Shown here: piece after piece, positions 1-8,425 of the stretch
Position numbering within the stretch: position 1 is the first letter of the stretch
Layout of the letters: every line of letters starts with the position of its first letter
NCBI GenBank assembly: GCA_041399065.1
Contig: JAWKTN010000018.1
Coordinates: 1-31,791, forward strand
DNA: 31,791 nt
Origin: JAGQPD01 sp020426865
GTDB lineage: Bacteria; Planctomycetota; Planctomycetia; Pirellulales; Pirellulaceae
Direction of reading: 5' to 3'
Notes under the pieces: generated by a model
Told to the model about the DNA's origin: nothing
Databases searched by the model: none
What the model saw: only the letters and a program-made list of their open reading frames with translations
Translations under genes and position numbers: made by a program

Positions 1-73
1 CGAAATCGACCTCTACGAGATTGCCTTCCTGATCCTCGACGAAACGCGATGCGTGGTGTTCTGTCCATGACAT
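1..73 (-). CDS. Possible N-terminal fragment of an unknown protein, cut by the window edge
   Basis: An ATG on the minus strand at position 73 opens a frame that stays open to the window edge (24 codons, starting MSWTEHHASRFVEDQEG). The composition looks protein-like, but no ribosome binding site is visible and the piece is too short to place in a family. It could be a real gene continuing off the left end or a chance frame. Confidence 0.2.
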   Translation of the reverse strand, partial: MSWTEHHASRFVEDQEGNLVEVDF

Positions 74-456
74 CGAATTGTCGTGGCACAGTTGTGACGA
101 TTTGTCAAGTAACGGGACTAGCCTTGGTTGTGCCGTCCCCAGGTGGTTAGGAAACCCGTGATGCTGAGCTGTTGCGCCGCGTCGAGAGAGTTTTGCCGAC
201 GGTAAGTCATACCGGCCGACCTTCGCCAGGAAGCTGAGCCGTGAAGAGGTCGATGGGGGGTGGCGACCAATCCAAAAAAATGAAACGCTAAGCCCCAAAA
301 CGCGTTGATTTCACGCCGAACGCACGAAGCGAACGTCCGAAAATGCGTGGGTCTTTTCGACCGGAGCTTTGACAGAACTGGCTGGCTGTCGAGTGCAACT
401 GTACAACGCGCGCAACGGAGCGATTCGACGAGCGTCTCTGGATGCTGAAGTGGAGA
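74..456. other. Stretch without recognisable gene
   Basis: I see no convincing coding region here. Short open frames on both strands have no recognisable motifs. The right part directly precedes the IntI-like fragment and may hold a scrambled upstream part of that integrase, but I cannot align it to the conserved recombinase boxes in any frame. Confidence 0.4.
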
Positions 457-600
457 TCAGGATACGACATCCGGACCGTCCAAGAGCTACTCGGCCACAA
501 GGACGTCAAAAGGATGATGATCTGCACATGCGTTGCGAATCATGGCGCGCACTGCGTTGAGAGCCCCCTCGACGGCTTCTGGTCTCGCTCCTTCAGATAG
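457..600 (+). pseudogene. intI: C-terminal remnant of an integron-type tyrosine recombinase
   Basis: The frame reads SGYDIRTVQELLGHKDVK followed by MMICTCV and later ESPLDGF, ending at TAG 598-600. This is the characteristic end of IntI-type integrases, which normally read GYDIRTVQELLGHKDV, then MIYTHV, then RSPLD. The box histidine (codon 496-498) is kept. The catalytic tyrosine of the MIYTH motif is a cysteine (codon 523-525) and the His two codons later is also Cys, so the enzyme would be dead even if longer. The upstream two thirds, including the first catalytic Arg box, cannot be found in the same frame. The fragment lies on the same strand as the cassette genes that follow, unlike classical integrons in which intI is divergent. 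Confidence 0.6.
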
Positions 601-782
601 GACACGAGCAATACTCGCTTCACAGGATAACGCGTTTCGTTCGCCGACTCTCTAATCGGTACTCATGAAGCGACAATTGCAGGATGCTTGCTGCGGGGAT
701 ATACTGACGACGCTGAGGATACTCGCCATTGTCAAGAATGGACTATCAACAAGTAATGTAAGAAGCTGTCACCTCGACATAT

Positions 783-1566
783 ATGTTCCCGAGTCTAGGT
801 AAAACCGATTCAGTGTCCGAGTTCATGCGTCTGGTGGATGATATTTGGGTGCGTTGGACAAACGAGGCTGATTTTGTTGCCGATATTTGGTTTCGCGGCC
901 ATGCCGACATGATCTGGTTACTTATTCCTTCCGCTCTGCGGCCACCGTTTTCTTCCGTAAGCGAGCATCGGTATCGTCATGACTTCAAGTTGCGCGCACA
1001 ACCGTTTCTGAATGAAGCGACGCAACTTCCAAAGGACGATTGGGATTGGTACTTCCTCATGCAGCACTACGGCGTGCCGACGCGGCTCCTAGACTGGACG
1101 GAGAGTGCATTGGTCGGGCTTTACTTCGCCATCCAATCTGCGCCTGGGACAGATGGTTGCGTTTGGATTCTAAATCCGCGTCAGATTAACGTTTCACTTG
1201 CCAAAATCGGCAGTTTCATCCCGATTTACTCGGATGACCTCGTAGCGTCTTACTTGCCGGCGGCTCTGGGATGAAGACGATACGCATCTATCGACCGGTA
1301 TAATTGCAATTGACCCACCATTGAACTCAACTCGCATCGCTGCGCAACGGGGCAAATTCACGGTTCATGGGGGCAATGACAAAGCATTGGAAAAATACAA
1401 GTCTCTAGCGTCGGCGCTCGTTAAAATAGATATCCCTTCTTCAGCGAAGGGGCGGATAGCACGTCAACTGATGTCGGCAGGCATCACGCACAGCAACTTG
1501 TTTCCTGGCCTACAGGGGCTCGGCTTGGAGGTGCGTGATTTGTATGCGTACAATCACCAACTATGA
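783..1566 (+). pseudogene. FRG-domain protein, frameshifted (integron cassette gene)
   Basis: Codons 783 to about 1260 encode an FRG domain, named after its FxRG motif. Here it reads DIWFRGHAD near residue 40, followed by the conserved WYFLMQHYGVPTRLLDWTES block around residues 93-112 and LYFAIQS. The frame then runs into TGA at 1272. The sequence continues in the next frame, from about 1262 (LWDEDD, IIAIDPP, RIAAQRGKFTVHG) to a stop at 1564-1566. RIxAQRGxFTxHG is also typical of this family, so the two halves are one gene separated by a net +1 shift in CCGGCGGCTCTGGG (about 1256-1270). FRG proteins have no firm biochemical function and often sit in mobile or defence regions. An attC-like site directly follows the stop, which suggests an integron gene cassette. 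Confidence 0.72.
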
Positions 1567-1570
1567 CCGC

Positions 1571-1670
1571 GCGGCATAACCAATAACGCTGGGCCGGAGC
1601 CGCCGATCCAGTGGAAAGCGAATGGCATGCAGATTGGTGGCGACCCGTTCAGCTCGGTCGTTAGCGGCAT
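1571..1670 (+). other. attC-like integron recombination site (degenerate)
   Basis: Five bases after the FRG gene stop, CATAACCAATAACGC leads into GGGCCGGAGCCGCC. About 60 bases later GGTGGCGACCC and CAGCTCGG lead into CGTTAGCGG. The outer motifs resemble the R-box core pair (…AAC / GTTAGC), and the inner GC-rich arms are imperfectly complementary, as in attC stem-loops. The position just after a stop codon, with a new start codon (ATG 1669) overlapping the far end, is what a cassette junction looks like. Complementarity is incomplete, so the site may be inactive. Confidence 0.45.
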
Positions 1671-2094
1671 GAGGACGCAATGACGCCTGTCGATTCTCGC
1701 TGCCCTGCTTGCGTCGGTGGTGTGTGGCGTGGTCGAAGTCGCAATTAGCGAGCGCGCGTCGGTGACTGCCATGAGGATTTCAACCGAGGTCGCATCGGTC
1801 AGAATGTCCGACGCCGGTTTGGACTTTTTCGATGTCCGACCGCTTTCCGGAAAATCTCACGCGCTGAAGGCGGAAATATCGGCGTTTTCAAGTAGCTTGG
1901 CACCATCGGCAAGCATATTCTTAGGGGAAGGTCAGTCCCGACAACTCGTCCGTAGTTTTTTTACTTTGGTCGTCACATTCGAAATTGGAGTCGGAGGTCA
2001 CCGTGACAATAAGGACAGGCCACCGATGTTGCTGAATGTGTGGGGTTTGACGCATTGTCCATGGATCATCCTCGTCTCGCCTCCGACGCCTTAA
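1669..2094 (+). pseudogene. Possible second integron cassette ORF, interrupted by an early in-frame TGA
   Basis: An ATG at 1669 lies at the end of the attC-like site and reads MRTQ, then TGA (1681-1683), then RLSILAALLASVVCGVV in the same frame. The frame stays open to TAA at 2092-2094 (about 140 codons). MRTQ-stop-RLSILAALLAS would be an ordinary signal peptide or membrane anchor if the TGA were TGG (Trp). The later part has no recognisable domain, and its tail looks less protein-like. It may be a decayed cassette gene for a small exported or membrane protein, or a chance frame. Confidence 0.3.
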
Positions 2095-2177
2095 GGTCAC
2101 GTCTATTTGGCCGAAAAACGGGTCAACGGGCGTTTCCGGGCCTTTCGTGAGGAAACACATCACGGCCAAATGTAAAC

Positions 2178-3064
2178 CTAAATGGCGGCGCAGGCTTTGC
2201 CGGATTTCCGAGCTGCCAGGTACCCCTCGTTCAAGTCGCAGTACCCCGGATAGGCATCGGACTTATCTACGATGGTCGCCGTCGGCAACGCTTTGGCAAA
2301 GGATTCGAGCAAGCGTTCCCCCGCCGCATCGTGGTCGCGATAGACGTTAATGCGTTCGGCGTCTAACTCCCGAATGCGGGCAATTGCCCGCTCCGCAAGT
2401 GACACAGAGTTGAGTACAATGACCGTGTCGTTCAGTGCGCGTCCGCTAAGCTGAAGGGCTGTTAGGTAGTCGAACAGCCCTTCGAATACGCTGACGCGGC
2501 GACTATCCCCTGGTATCGTCGTAATGTCCTTGCTGCCCAACGAGCCTTTCCAGAATGGGTTCCGTAGCTCATACCCGCCGCTGTCATTGAGGAGCCCCAG
2601 GGCAAAGTAGTCCTTGCCTTTGGCACGATAGTGCACTTCCTTGACGGTTCCGACAGCTATCGTCGGATCAATCCCGCGTTGCTTCAGGTAGGCACGTAGC
2701 GAGCGGGCATGTACCGGCTGTGTGCGGATAAGTTCCGGAGCCGCCGGTGCTGGTGGTGATTTCTTTGCAGGAGCAACACATGGAGGAGGGGGCCGTTGCC
2801 GAATAAACGTTCGAGCCTGGCAAGAGCATCGGCGACCTTTGGCAGGCCTTCGATGCGTTGAATAAGGTCGAGGGCATCTCCGCCTTTGCCTTCTCCGAAA
2901 TCCCAGAAGCTGTTGGCATCGGGGTCAACTTTGAACGACGGTGTCGTCTCAATACGAAACGGGCTCAAGTACCACAACTGGTTCTGGCCACGGCGCTCTG
3001 GCGTATGGCCAAGTCGCTGCAGCACGTCTTCCAATGGGATGGCCTTGGCTTGTTTAATGTTCAT
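2178..3064 (-). pseudogene. Plasmid-type DNA primase (zinc-finger-like + TOPRIM), frameshifted
   Basis: Translation from ATG 3064 gives an N-terminal CHC2-like primase domain with YLSPFRIETTPSFKV and FWDFGEGKGGDALDL. The Cys and His zinc ligands are absent, as in many plasmid and phage primases of this kind. After LERLFGNGP the frame is lost. One frame over it continues PPPPCVAPAKKSPPAP (a proline-rich linker), then LRAYLKQRG, HYRAKGKDYFALGLL, and a TOPRIM domain with SVFEGLFDYL (Glu) and VYRDHDAAGERL (DxD), ending at 2178. The break falls in a C5 run (about 2790-2797), and one extra C would restore a single protein of about 295 residues. The enzyme would make RNA primers for plasmid replication. 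It follows parB on the same strand with a 95-nt gap. Confidence 0.78.
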
Positions 3065-3159
3065 GGAGTCATACTACCTGTCCAAAGCGGAAAACAAAGT
3101 GACAGTTTCATGAAGAGTGAGTTGTTGGCGGCAGTGCTCGTACTGCCGCCATGTGATCG

Positions 3160-4991
3160 TCAAGTTTGAGCAACGGTAAGTGCCATACCCTCCGGAAGCC
3201 ATGAGGTGATGAGTTCAGCCTCCGACGCAGAATGGCTGGACGGAGAGTCGAACGCATGGTGCAGGATCGCCACGAGCCCGGCCTTCTTCGTCTGCCGGTG
3301 CGTATGCGCCCAGGATTCACCCCAGAATTGCGTGCCGATCGCAAGCAGCTCTGATTTCGGAACTCGGCTCAGGAAATTCTCCGCGGTAGGACGCCAGTGT
3401 GACACAACGTCCACGGCAAGCCTTTCGGCAATCGCCTCGAATTCGGAGTGGCCGGTAGGCGAATTGCTTAGCTGCGGCCGAAGGGATACCGCAACGCAAG
3501 CCGCCAGTAGCTGTTGTTTATCGGAAAGTGCAAGGCGGCAAAAGGCAGTAAATCGTCGGGATGGATCGTCTTCGTTCAGCCAGGCAAGTGGCAGGGAGTC
3601 GAACAGTTCGCGTTCCTCGGCTTTCATGGCCGACAGGGTAGCATCGTTGTAAAGTGTTACGGGATAGTAATACTCGTTCACTGACGCACCAAGCCAAGTA
3701 CATGACGAAGTCCCGAATTGTCTACAGCTGAGGGCGTAGACCAAGGCGTCGAACGAAGCATCGAAGTTCGAAGCCAGTGACCTCCTGGCCGCATGCAGGC
3801 GGTAGCTTTGGAGACGTTCGCACAGGCGTTCGCTATAGCGAGGCTTTGTTGCGGGAGCATCATCACCTTGCTCTTCGTTGCGTGACGGGATCTTCTGGCC
3901 GGGGCGAAGTAACCCTTCGTAGATATCAATACCTTGGTAGCCAAGCGTTACGACGCAACCGGCGAGGGCTCGTTCCTCGGCGGTAAAGCCGTTAAAGGCA
4001 TTCAGCCGTATCTGAAGTGCATCAAACTCCTGCCGAAGCGATATGAACTCATCGTTGCTGTCGTCCTCATCGGCAAGCTGATCAAGTTGAACGGAAAGTT
4101 CGTCGAATTGTTCGCGTAAGTCGAACGGCGGTTCGCCAAGCGAATGCGGATAGATCCGTCGGTACTTGGCCCGCTCGTCGTATGGGAAAACTCTGGCGAA
4201 CCTCAACCCACGACCACGTGTCACGAAGCTTTTCCGCCTCCTCTTCTAAACGTTCATGGACGAGTTGTTCGAGTAGCTCGACATCCTCGAGGTAGCAGTC
4301 CTTCTTGAACAGATCTTGTTGTATGCCCTCCCGCTTCTTGGTACGCATCGAGGCCGACGAGTGCAACACGGCGGTCATCGCTTCGGACCATGTTTTCGGT
4401 GAGTGCTCGCCGTACTGCGCCAGCATTATTCGCTTCCCAGCTCTGACGAAACCGTTCGTATACGGTTTGTTGTTTAGCGTGATCATCCGTGAGCGTGTAG
4501 GCCATCAGCACGTCAAGCGAGAGTTCATCGTCGCGGAATGCCTGGATGACGCCAGGCGAGACGCGGCCGAGTTTGAGACGCTGGTGAACAAGCTCCTCGC
4601 GGATACCAAAACGAGCTGCGATATCGCCGGTGCTTTGGCCTTGTTCGACAAGTCTGGACCAAGCGTCAAACTGGTCAGCTGGGTGCATGGCCTCCCGCAC
4701 CGTGTTTTCAGCAAGACTGAACTCCTCCGCTCTATCGGGCGGGACTATTTCGCACGGTACGGCGTGATCGTCGGGCAGGCGTCCATCGGCCCGCAATTGC
4801 TGCAAAGCGGCCAGCCGCCGACCGCCGGCGATCACTTCATATCTGTCGTCAACGCGGACGACAAGCAGGTTTTCTAGCAGGCCGTGCGCGGCGATACTGG
4901 CGACCAGTTCGCCAACATGAAGGTCAGGGTGCGTCTTGCGGACGTTGTATTTACCGGATTTCGCCAAATGTTTTAGGGGAATTAATGGCAT
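3160..4991 (-). pseudogene. parB: Plasmid partition protein ParB, broken by two frameshifts
   Basis: The start at 4991 has a good ribosome site (AGGAGAAA). Residues 1-220 are a clear ParB/Spo0J N-terminal CTPase/DNA-binding core. VIAGGRRLAAL is box I, ENTVREAMHPADQFDAW is box II, and a helix-turn-helix follows (GDIAARFGI, VHQRLKLG). After VGLDAYQEAGGHTT the frame shifts near 4315 and resumes as DLFKKDCYLEDVELLEQL and a charged helix to SWVEV. A second shift near 4190-4215 leads into FPYDERAKYRRIYPHS and the long C-terminal domain of large plasmid ParBs, ending at 3160. Joined, the protein would be about 610 residues, a normal size for this plasmid-type subfamily. It would segregate the replicon by binding parS. 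No ParA is seen in the window. As sequenced, only the N-terminal 245 codons would be made. Confidence 0.82.
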
Positions 4992-5027
4992 AGGGTGTTT
5001 CTCCTAGAAAAAGTGGGATGAATTAGG

Positions 5028-5447
5028 TCAGTGTTCGGATGGCAGGTAAAGCGTCCAGACGTCACCGTCGTAGCCTGCCCAGACGTCGATACGGTCGAGC
5101 GGGAAGTCGGTAAAGAGGATGTCTTGACGGACGAACGGTAACTCTCCGGCGTCTGCTTCCGCAAACAGTACGGCCTTGCTGCCCGTCACTTCCAGTCGCC
5201 AGAAATGCATCGACTGGATGCGGTGGTCTTGTTGCATCGCTGCCATCATGACCGGACTTCCGAAATACGACGCGATCGCGTCAATGAGCCAATAGGCATG
5301 GCCCTTCTCGGCGACGTATCTAACGCCAGGCGAATAGATGACCCTGGGGTTGAGCGGATGATGGAATCGCTGAAGGTCGCCCGTGAACTGGGCAAGCTCC
5401 GCGTGAGTGAGCGTGTCAGTGGCATGTTGGGTAGTAGCGTGTGGCAT
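5028..5447 (-). CDS. DUF6876 family protein
   Basis: I place the start at ATG 5447 because CAGGAGAA sits five to seven bases upstream. An in-frame start further out lacks a ribosome site and adds a basic, unconserved extension. The 139-residue product matches the DUF6876 pattern: LAQFTGDLQRFHH near the N-terminus, then VIYSPGVRYVAEKGHAYWLIDAIAS, FWRLEV, and the end FTDFPLDRIDVW with LYLPSEH. Function is unknown; these proteins are common on plasmids and mobile elements. It is the first gene of a minus-strand run with parB (36-nt gap) and the primase, so it probably belongs to plasmid maintenance. It is intact, unlike its two downstream neighbours. Confidence 0.82.
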   Translation of the reverse strand: MPHATTQHATDTLTHAELAQFTGDLQRFHHPLNPRVIYSPGVRYVAEKGHAYWLIDAIASYFGSPVMMAAMQQDHRIQSMHFWRLEVTGSKAVLFAEADAGELPFVRQDILFTDFPLDRIDVWAGYDGDVWTLYLPSEH

Positions 5448-5696
5448 AGTCGTTCTCCTGTGGAAAGGGTGGCAAGGGCCTACGACCGTCGTGGCCTTTG
5501 TGGCCATTAACCCACGAACCGCCAAAGCCCAGCTGCAAGCGAAAGACCGAAGGCTTCCCTTGGGAAAGCGGTCTTGCAGCTTGATTCGCTTACGGCGAAT
5601 GAACGGCTGCGGCTTGCGGGTCGTATTCTCTGCCACAAAAAGGCTTGACAGGCGGGCGAGGCCGCTGCCTTGAGAGAAGGGGGCGTCATTACGTAG

Positions 5697-5723
5697 TTGA
5701 CAACGATGTGGCGTTACTATACG
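5697..5723 (+). promoter_or_regulatory. Candidate promoter for the gene at 5764
   Basis: TTGACA (5697-5702) is followed after 15 bases by TATACG (5718-5723). It lies 40 bases upstream of the start codon in the divergent gap between the DUF6876 gene and the plus-strand gene. The spacer is shorter than the usual 17, so the call is tentative. Confidence 0.33.
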
Positions 5724-5763
5724 CCTCGTTACGATCCATTAACCAACGTGAAAGGAATCATGT

Positions 5764-6066
5764 ATGGACAACAACCCAGAAGAAACCCAGACAAGCGACC
5801 AAGTATCCGGTCGGCCGGTGGCCAAATTTGTAGGTTCGGGAGGTCTGCACGTCGCAGTGTGGAAAAACCAGACTGAGAAAGGGGCGGACTACTACTCGGT
5901 GAGTTTGGAACGTCATTACAAAGATGCAAGTGGAAACTTCAAGTCTACTAGCTATTTGCGGGAGACTGACCTGTTACGCGTCGGTAAGCTACTTGCCGAG
6001 GCAGATGATTGGATCGAGCGAGACAAAGGACGTTTCCGTACTGGTTCGCCTCCACTTGCTCGCTAA
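5764..6066 (+). CDS. Conserved small hypothetical protein
   Basis: The gene encodes 100 residues from an ATG with AAAGGA nine bases upstream. After a polar 20-residue lead, the sequence VAKFVGSGGLHVAVWKN, then TEKGADYYSVSLERHYKD, then STSYLRETDLLRVGKLLAEADDWI follows the pattern of small proteins often seen in Planctomycete and proteobacterial mobile regions. There the core reads roughly G-x-I-x-A-x-I-W-x-N with RxYKDxxGxW and a C-terminal amphipathic helix. No catalytic motif, signal peptide or membrane segment is present. It is transcribed away from the parB operon. Its TAA stop overlaps the ATG of the next small ORF. Confidence 0.72.
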   Translation: MDNNPEETQTSDQVSGRPVAKFVGSGGLHVAVWKNQTEKGADYYSVSLERHYKDASGNFKSTSYLRETDLLRVGKLLAEADDWIERDKGRFRTGSPPLAR

Positions 6067-6236
6067 TGGCGATGACTGTAAGTCCCAGTGTTGATCTTGA
6101 GGGTGCCACGCAGTGGGCGGAGGATTTCCTCGCTTATTGCGTGGCAGTTGCGACGAGAAGTTTCACTTTTGGCAGTGATACGCCCTATCGCTTATCTGAT
6201 GTATTGGATGTCTGCGCTTGCAATGTCATTACATAA
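6066..6236 (+). CDS. Possible small coupled ORF, function unknown
   Basis: A start codon overlaps the previous stop (TAATG), which would allow coupled translation of a 56-residue peptide. It begins MAMTVSPSVDLEGATQW and contains EDFLAYCVAVATRSF and three cysteines. I recognise no family. The overlap is the main support; it may be a chance frame or the remains of a longer gene. Confidence 0.28.
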   Translation: MAMTVSPSVDLEGATQWAEDFLAYCVAVATRSFTFGSDTPYRLSDVLDVCACNVIT

Positions 6237-6309
6237 TTCATACAATTCTCGTGTCACACATCTCTAAGACTGTTTCGTGGTTCAAAAGGTCGCAATTGGC
6301 GGAAATAGG

Positions 6310-7929
6310 ATGAGCGCGGAAAACATCGAGTTGTCTCCTGCTGCGAAGGCGTGGGAGATTAACAAAACGGGGAAGTTCTACGGCACAATCTGCGAGATCG
6401 GTGCTGGTCAGGAAACGGCAACATACTTCTTTCGAGCAGGCCGTGCGAGCAATACAATCGCTAAGACGATGTCTGCATACGGAAAAGAGACAAGTGCTGA
6501 CATCTATGGAGAAGAGCTAAGAAGTCAATTGGCTGGAGTTGCCTCCGATAAAGTAGCATTTGTGAGTCGTACTCGATTACTTCAAATGTTGCATAGGGAA
6601 TGGGAGTTGTTAATTCGACGTTCACCCAATAGCGATCACGAAAAAAGCCGTTTCTTCGTATTTGCCAACACCGTTTCCACACAAGAGAGGTCGAAAACGG
6701 AACGAGATGAAAACGATAAAGTCATTACACGACGTTCCGATCCGACGCGCGCTGGATACGGTTGGCTTGGTGTGAGATTTCAGGTCGGAGATGACCCAAA
6801 CAACCGACGGACTGCTTCGGCATATTTGCACGTTCGATTGCGTGACGAGCAATCTAGTGACCAACGAGAGGCAGTAGGGATCGTCGGTGTAAATCTTCTA
6901 CACGGAGCGTTAACGTATTTGAATGGGGGTGCTGACGACGCTACCAAATTGATAGAACGGCTGTTGGATTCAGTAGGGAGGCATCGAGCGGTTTTTGATG
7001 TACTCGAGGTTGATCACCCGATGGTCCACTACGATTCTCGCCTGTTAGCTCGAAAGCTTGTATTGCAGGATTGTGCGCATGCTGTAATGATAGGTAACAA
7101 ACCAGAAAATACCACATACGTCTCCCCACTTGATTGGCCCAAACACGTGCTGCCGGTGAGGCAGACAGTTTTTGGGAACACGGTTTTGCTTCGCCAACTT
7201 TCATGCTATCCACCGCTTGAAGTCGACAAGAGCATGTTTCAACTTGCGGAAAAGACTGTCCGTAATAAACTTGACGATTGCGGGTCAGTGATGTCAGTTG
7301 CCGAACTGACTGAATGGAGGGATAAATCAGAGAATGACTGCCTAAAACAGATGGATTGGGCGGGAAAAGTGGGTTGGAGGGTGATGCTGTCGCGTAATCA
7401 CGAGCTAACGTACGGTGCGAAATATTGTTGGTACTGTGAGTATCTTTCGCGATTTCGACCAAAGCACGTGCGTCTGTTGATGCGACTGCATCGATGTCTA
7501 AAGTTGCTTGATGTGTCAGGCTATACGGTCAACGGCATATCTGAAGACCGCGCTTATGGTGAACTGATAACTACTCTGGGGCGAATCGCGTCGTCAGCAT
7601 CACGCATTTACGTATACCCAGTATCCAAAGGGTTTCTGGAAAGGTGCGAACGAGAATTTACTCCGAACGTGTTGCGATTGTTGAATGACAAATGGTTCGC
7701 TGAAAGATCGGGGGAATCCGATTGTAGTATAGCGAACATTGAGATGAATGAGGATCTTGGAAGGTTACTGACGTATTTGCGTCGTGTAGGGGGGCTTGTC
7801 CATGACATGGATCGCCCTCAAAACAAGGATTCACTTTGCATTGACTTTCGACAATATGTATCGGATGAAGAGTTTCGCTCAAACGTTTGTGAAGAGATAG
7901 TAGATGAAGCGATTCACCATTTTACATGA
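6310..7929 (+). CDS. Conserved ~540-residue cytoplasmic protein of unknown function
   Basis: The likely start is ATG 6310 (MSAENIELSPAAKAWE), with GGAAA just upstream; a GTG at 6277 would add 11 residues. The N-terminal half carries a distinctive block: GTICEIGAGQETATYFFRAG, then ASNTIAKTMSAYG, FVSRTRLLQMLHREWELL, FFVFANTVS and YGWLGVRFQ. Further on come GIVGVNLLHGA, LDSVGRHRAVFDVLEVD and DSRLLARKLVL. I recognise this as a widespread bacterial family that some genomes label TonB-dependent receptor. That label does not fit here, because there is no signal peptide, plug or barrel character. The C-terminal 200 residues are more helical and less familiar. No function can be assigned. It stands alone, convergent with the antitoxin gene at 8038, and its base composition is more AT-rich than the flanking minus-strand operon. 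Confidence 0.78.
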   Translation: MSAENIELSPAAKAWEINKTGKFYGTICEIGAGQETATYFFRAGRASNTIAKTMSAYGKETSADIYGEELRSQLAGVASDKVAFVSRTRLLQMLHREWELLIRRSPNSDHEKSRFFVFANTVSTQERSKTERDENDKVITRRSDPTRAGYGWLGVRFQVGDDPNNRRTASAYLHVRLRDEQSSDQREAVGIVGVNLLHGALTYLNGGADDATKLIERLLDSVGRHRAVFDVLEVDHPMVHYDSRLLARKLVLQDCAHAVMIGNKPENTTYVSPLDWPKHVLPVRQTVFGNTVLLRQLSCYPPLEVDKSMFQLAEKTVRNKLDDCGSVMSVAELTEWRDKSENDCLKQMDWAGKVGWRVMLSRNHELTYGAKYCWYCEYLSRFRPKHVRLLMRLHRCLKLLDVSGYTVNGISEDRAYGELITTLGRIASSASRIYVYPVSKGFLERCEREFTPNVLRLLNDKWFAERSGESDCSIANIEMNEDLGRLLTYLRRVGGLVHDMDRPQNKDSLCIDFRQYVSDEEFRSNVCEEIVDEAIHHFT

Positions 7930-8037
7930 TGCTTCGAGTTCCCTTCGCCGGAATGGACGGATTCAGGGAGATTTAACTCGTGACGTCCTACGGGGTTCGT
8001 TTTGCATTACTTATGCGGCGGAGGAACGTTTGTCGCC

Positions 8038-8337
8038 TCATGGGTTTTCCTTCCTTATTTCTGCCAGTGGGAAGTGATTTAGTTGCCCGCGTCCGCGATG
8101 GATGGACTCTCGGCTAACGTCGACGTGATGACGTTGAACGGGATGTCCGGCAGCCCATTCACGAAAGCGTTTCTTCCATGCCGCTGTTTCTTCGGGCGAT
8201 GCGGTATCTACCTGTTCGTCCGCGATGTGACGCTCGATAGCTTCGCGGACGATCTCATCGACACTTTTGCTAGTCTGTGCCGCAAACTGCTCGGGGTGCG
8301 TCTGGGTTGTCGGGGAGAGCTGCAGGTCTATATTCAT
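8038..8337 (-). CDS. Orphan ribbon-helix-helix antitoxin
   Basis: The 99-residue protein starts at ATG 8337 behind ACAGGAAA. It has an RHH-like N-terminus (SVDEIVREAIERHIADE) and a C-terminal tail with WAAGHPVQRHHVDVSRESIHRGRG. The VDxSRESIYxxR tail is a hallmark of antitoxins paired with PIN-domain toxins, where the tail blocks the toxin site. The expected toxin start is present as an ATGA overlap with the stop (about 8039), but that frame ends after 17 codons without PIN motifs. The toxin has therefore been lost, and the convergent gene ending at 7929 occupies its place. The last 15 residues, after RGRG, look like a read-on beyond the usual end. Confidence 0.72.
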   Translation of the reverse strand: MNIDLQLSPTTQTHPEQFAAQTSKSVDEIVREAIERHIADEQVDTASPEETAAWKKRFREWAAGHPVQRHHVDVSRESIHRGRGQLNHFPLAEIRKENP

Positions 8338-8425
8338 TGGGCTTTCCTGTCACTAACTGCAGAGGTCTACCACGAACGGGGCATTCTGTCATCTCAAATC
8401 ACGTATCTGGTCGCGGTCTCACCGT

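Noticed and set aside
6277..6309. GTG start for the 540-residue protein
   Set aside because: ATG 6310 has a better ribosome site, and the 11 extra residues look unconserved.
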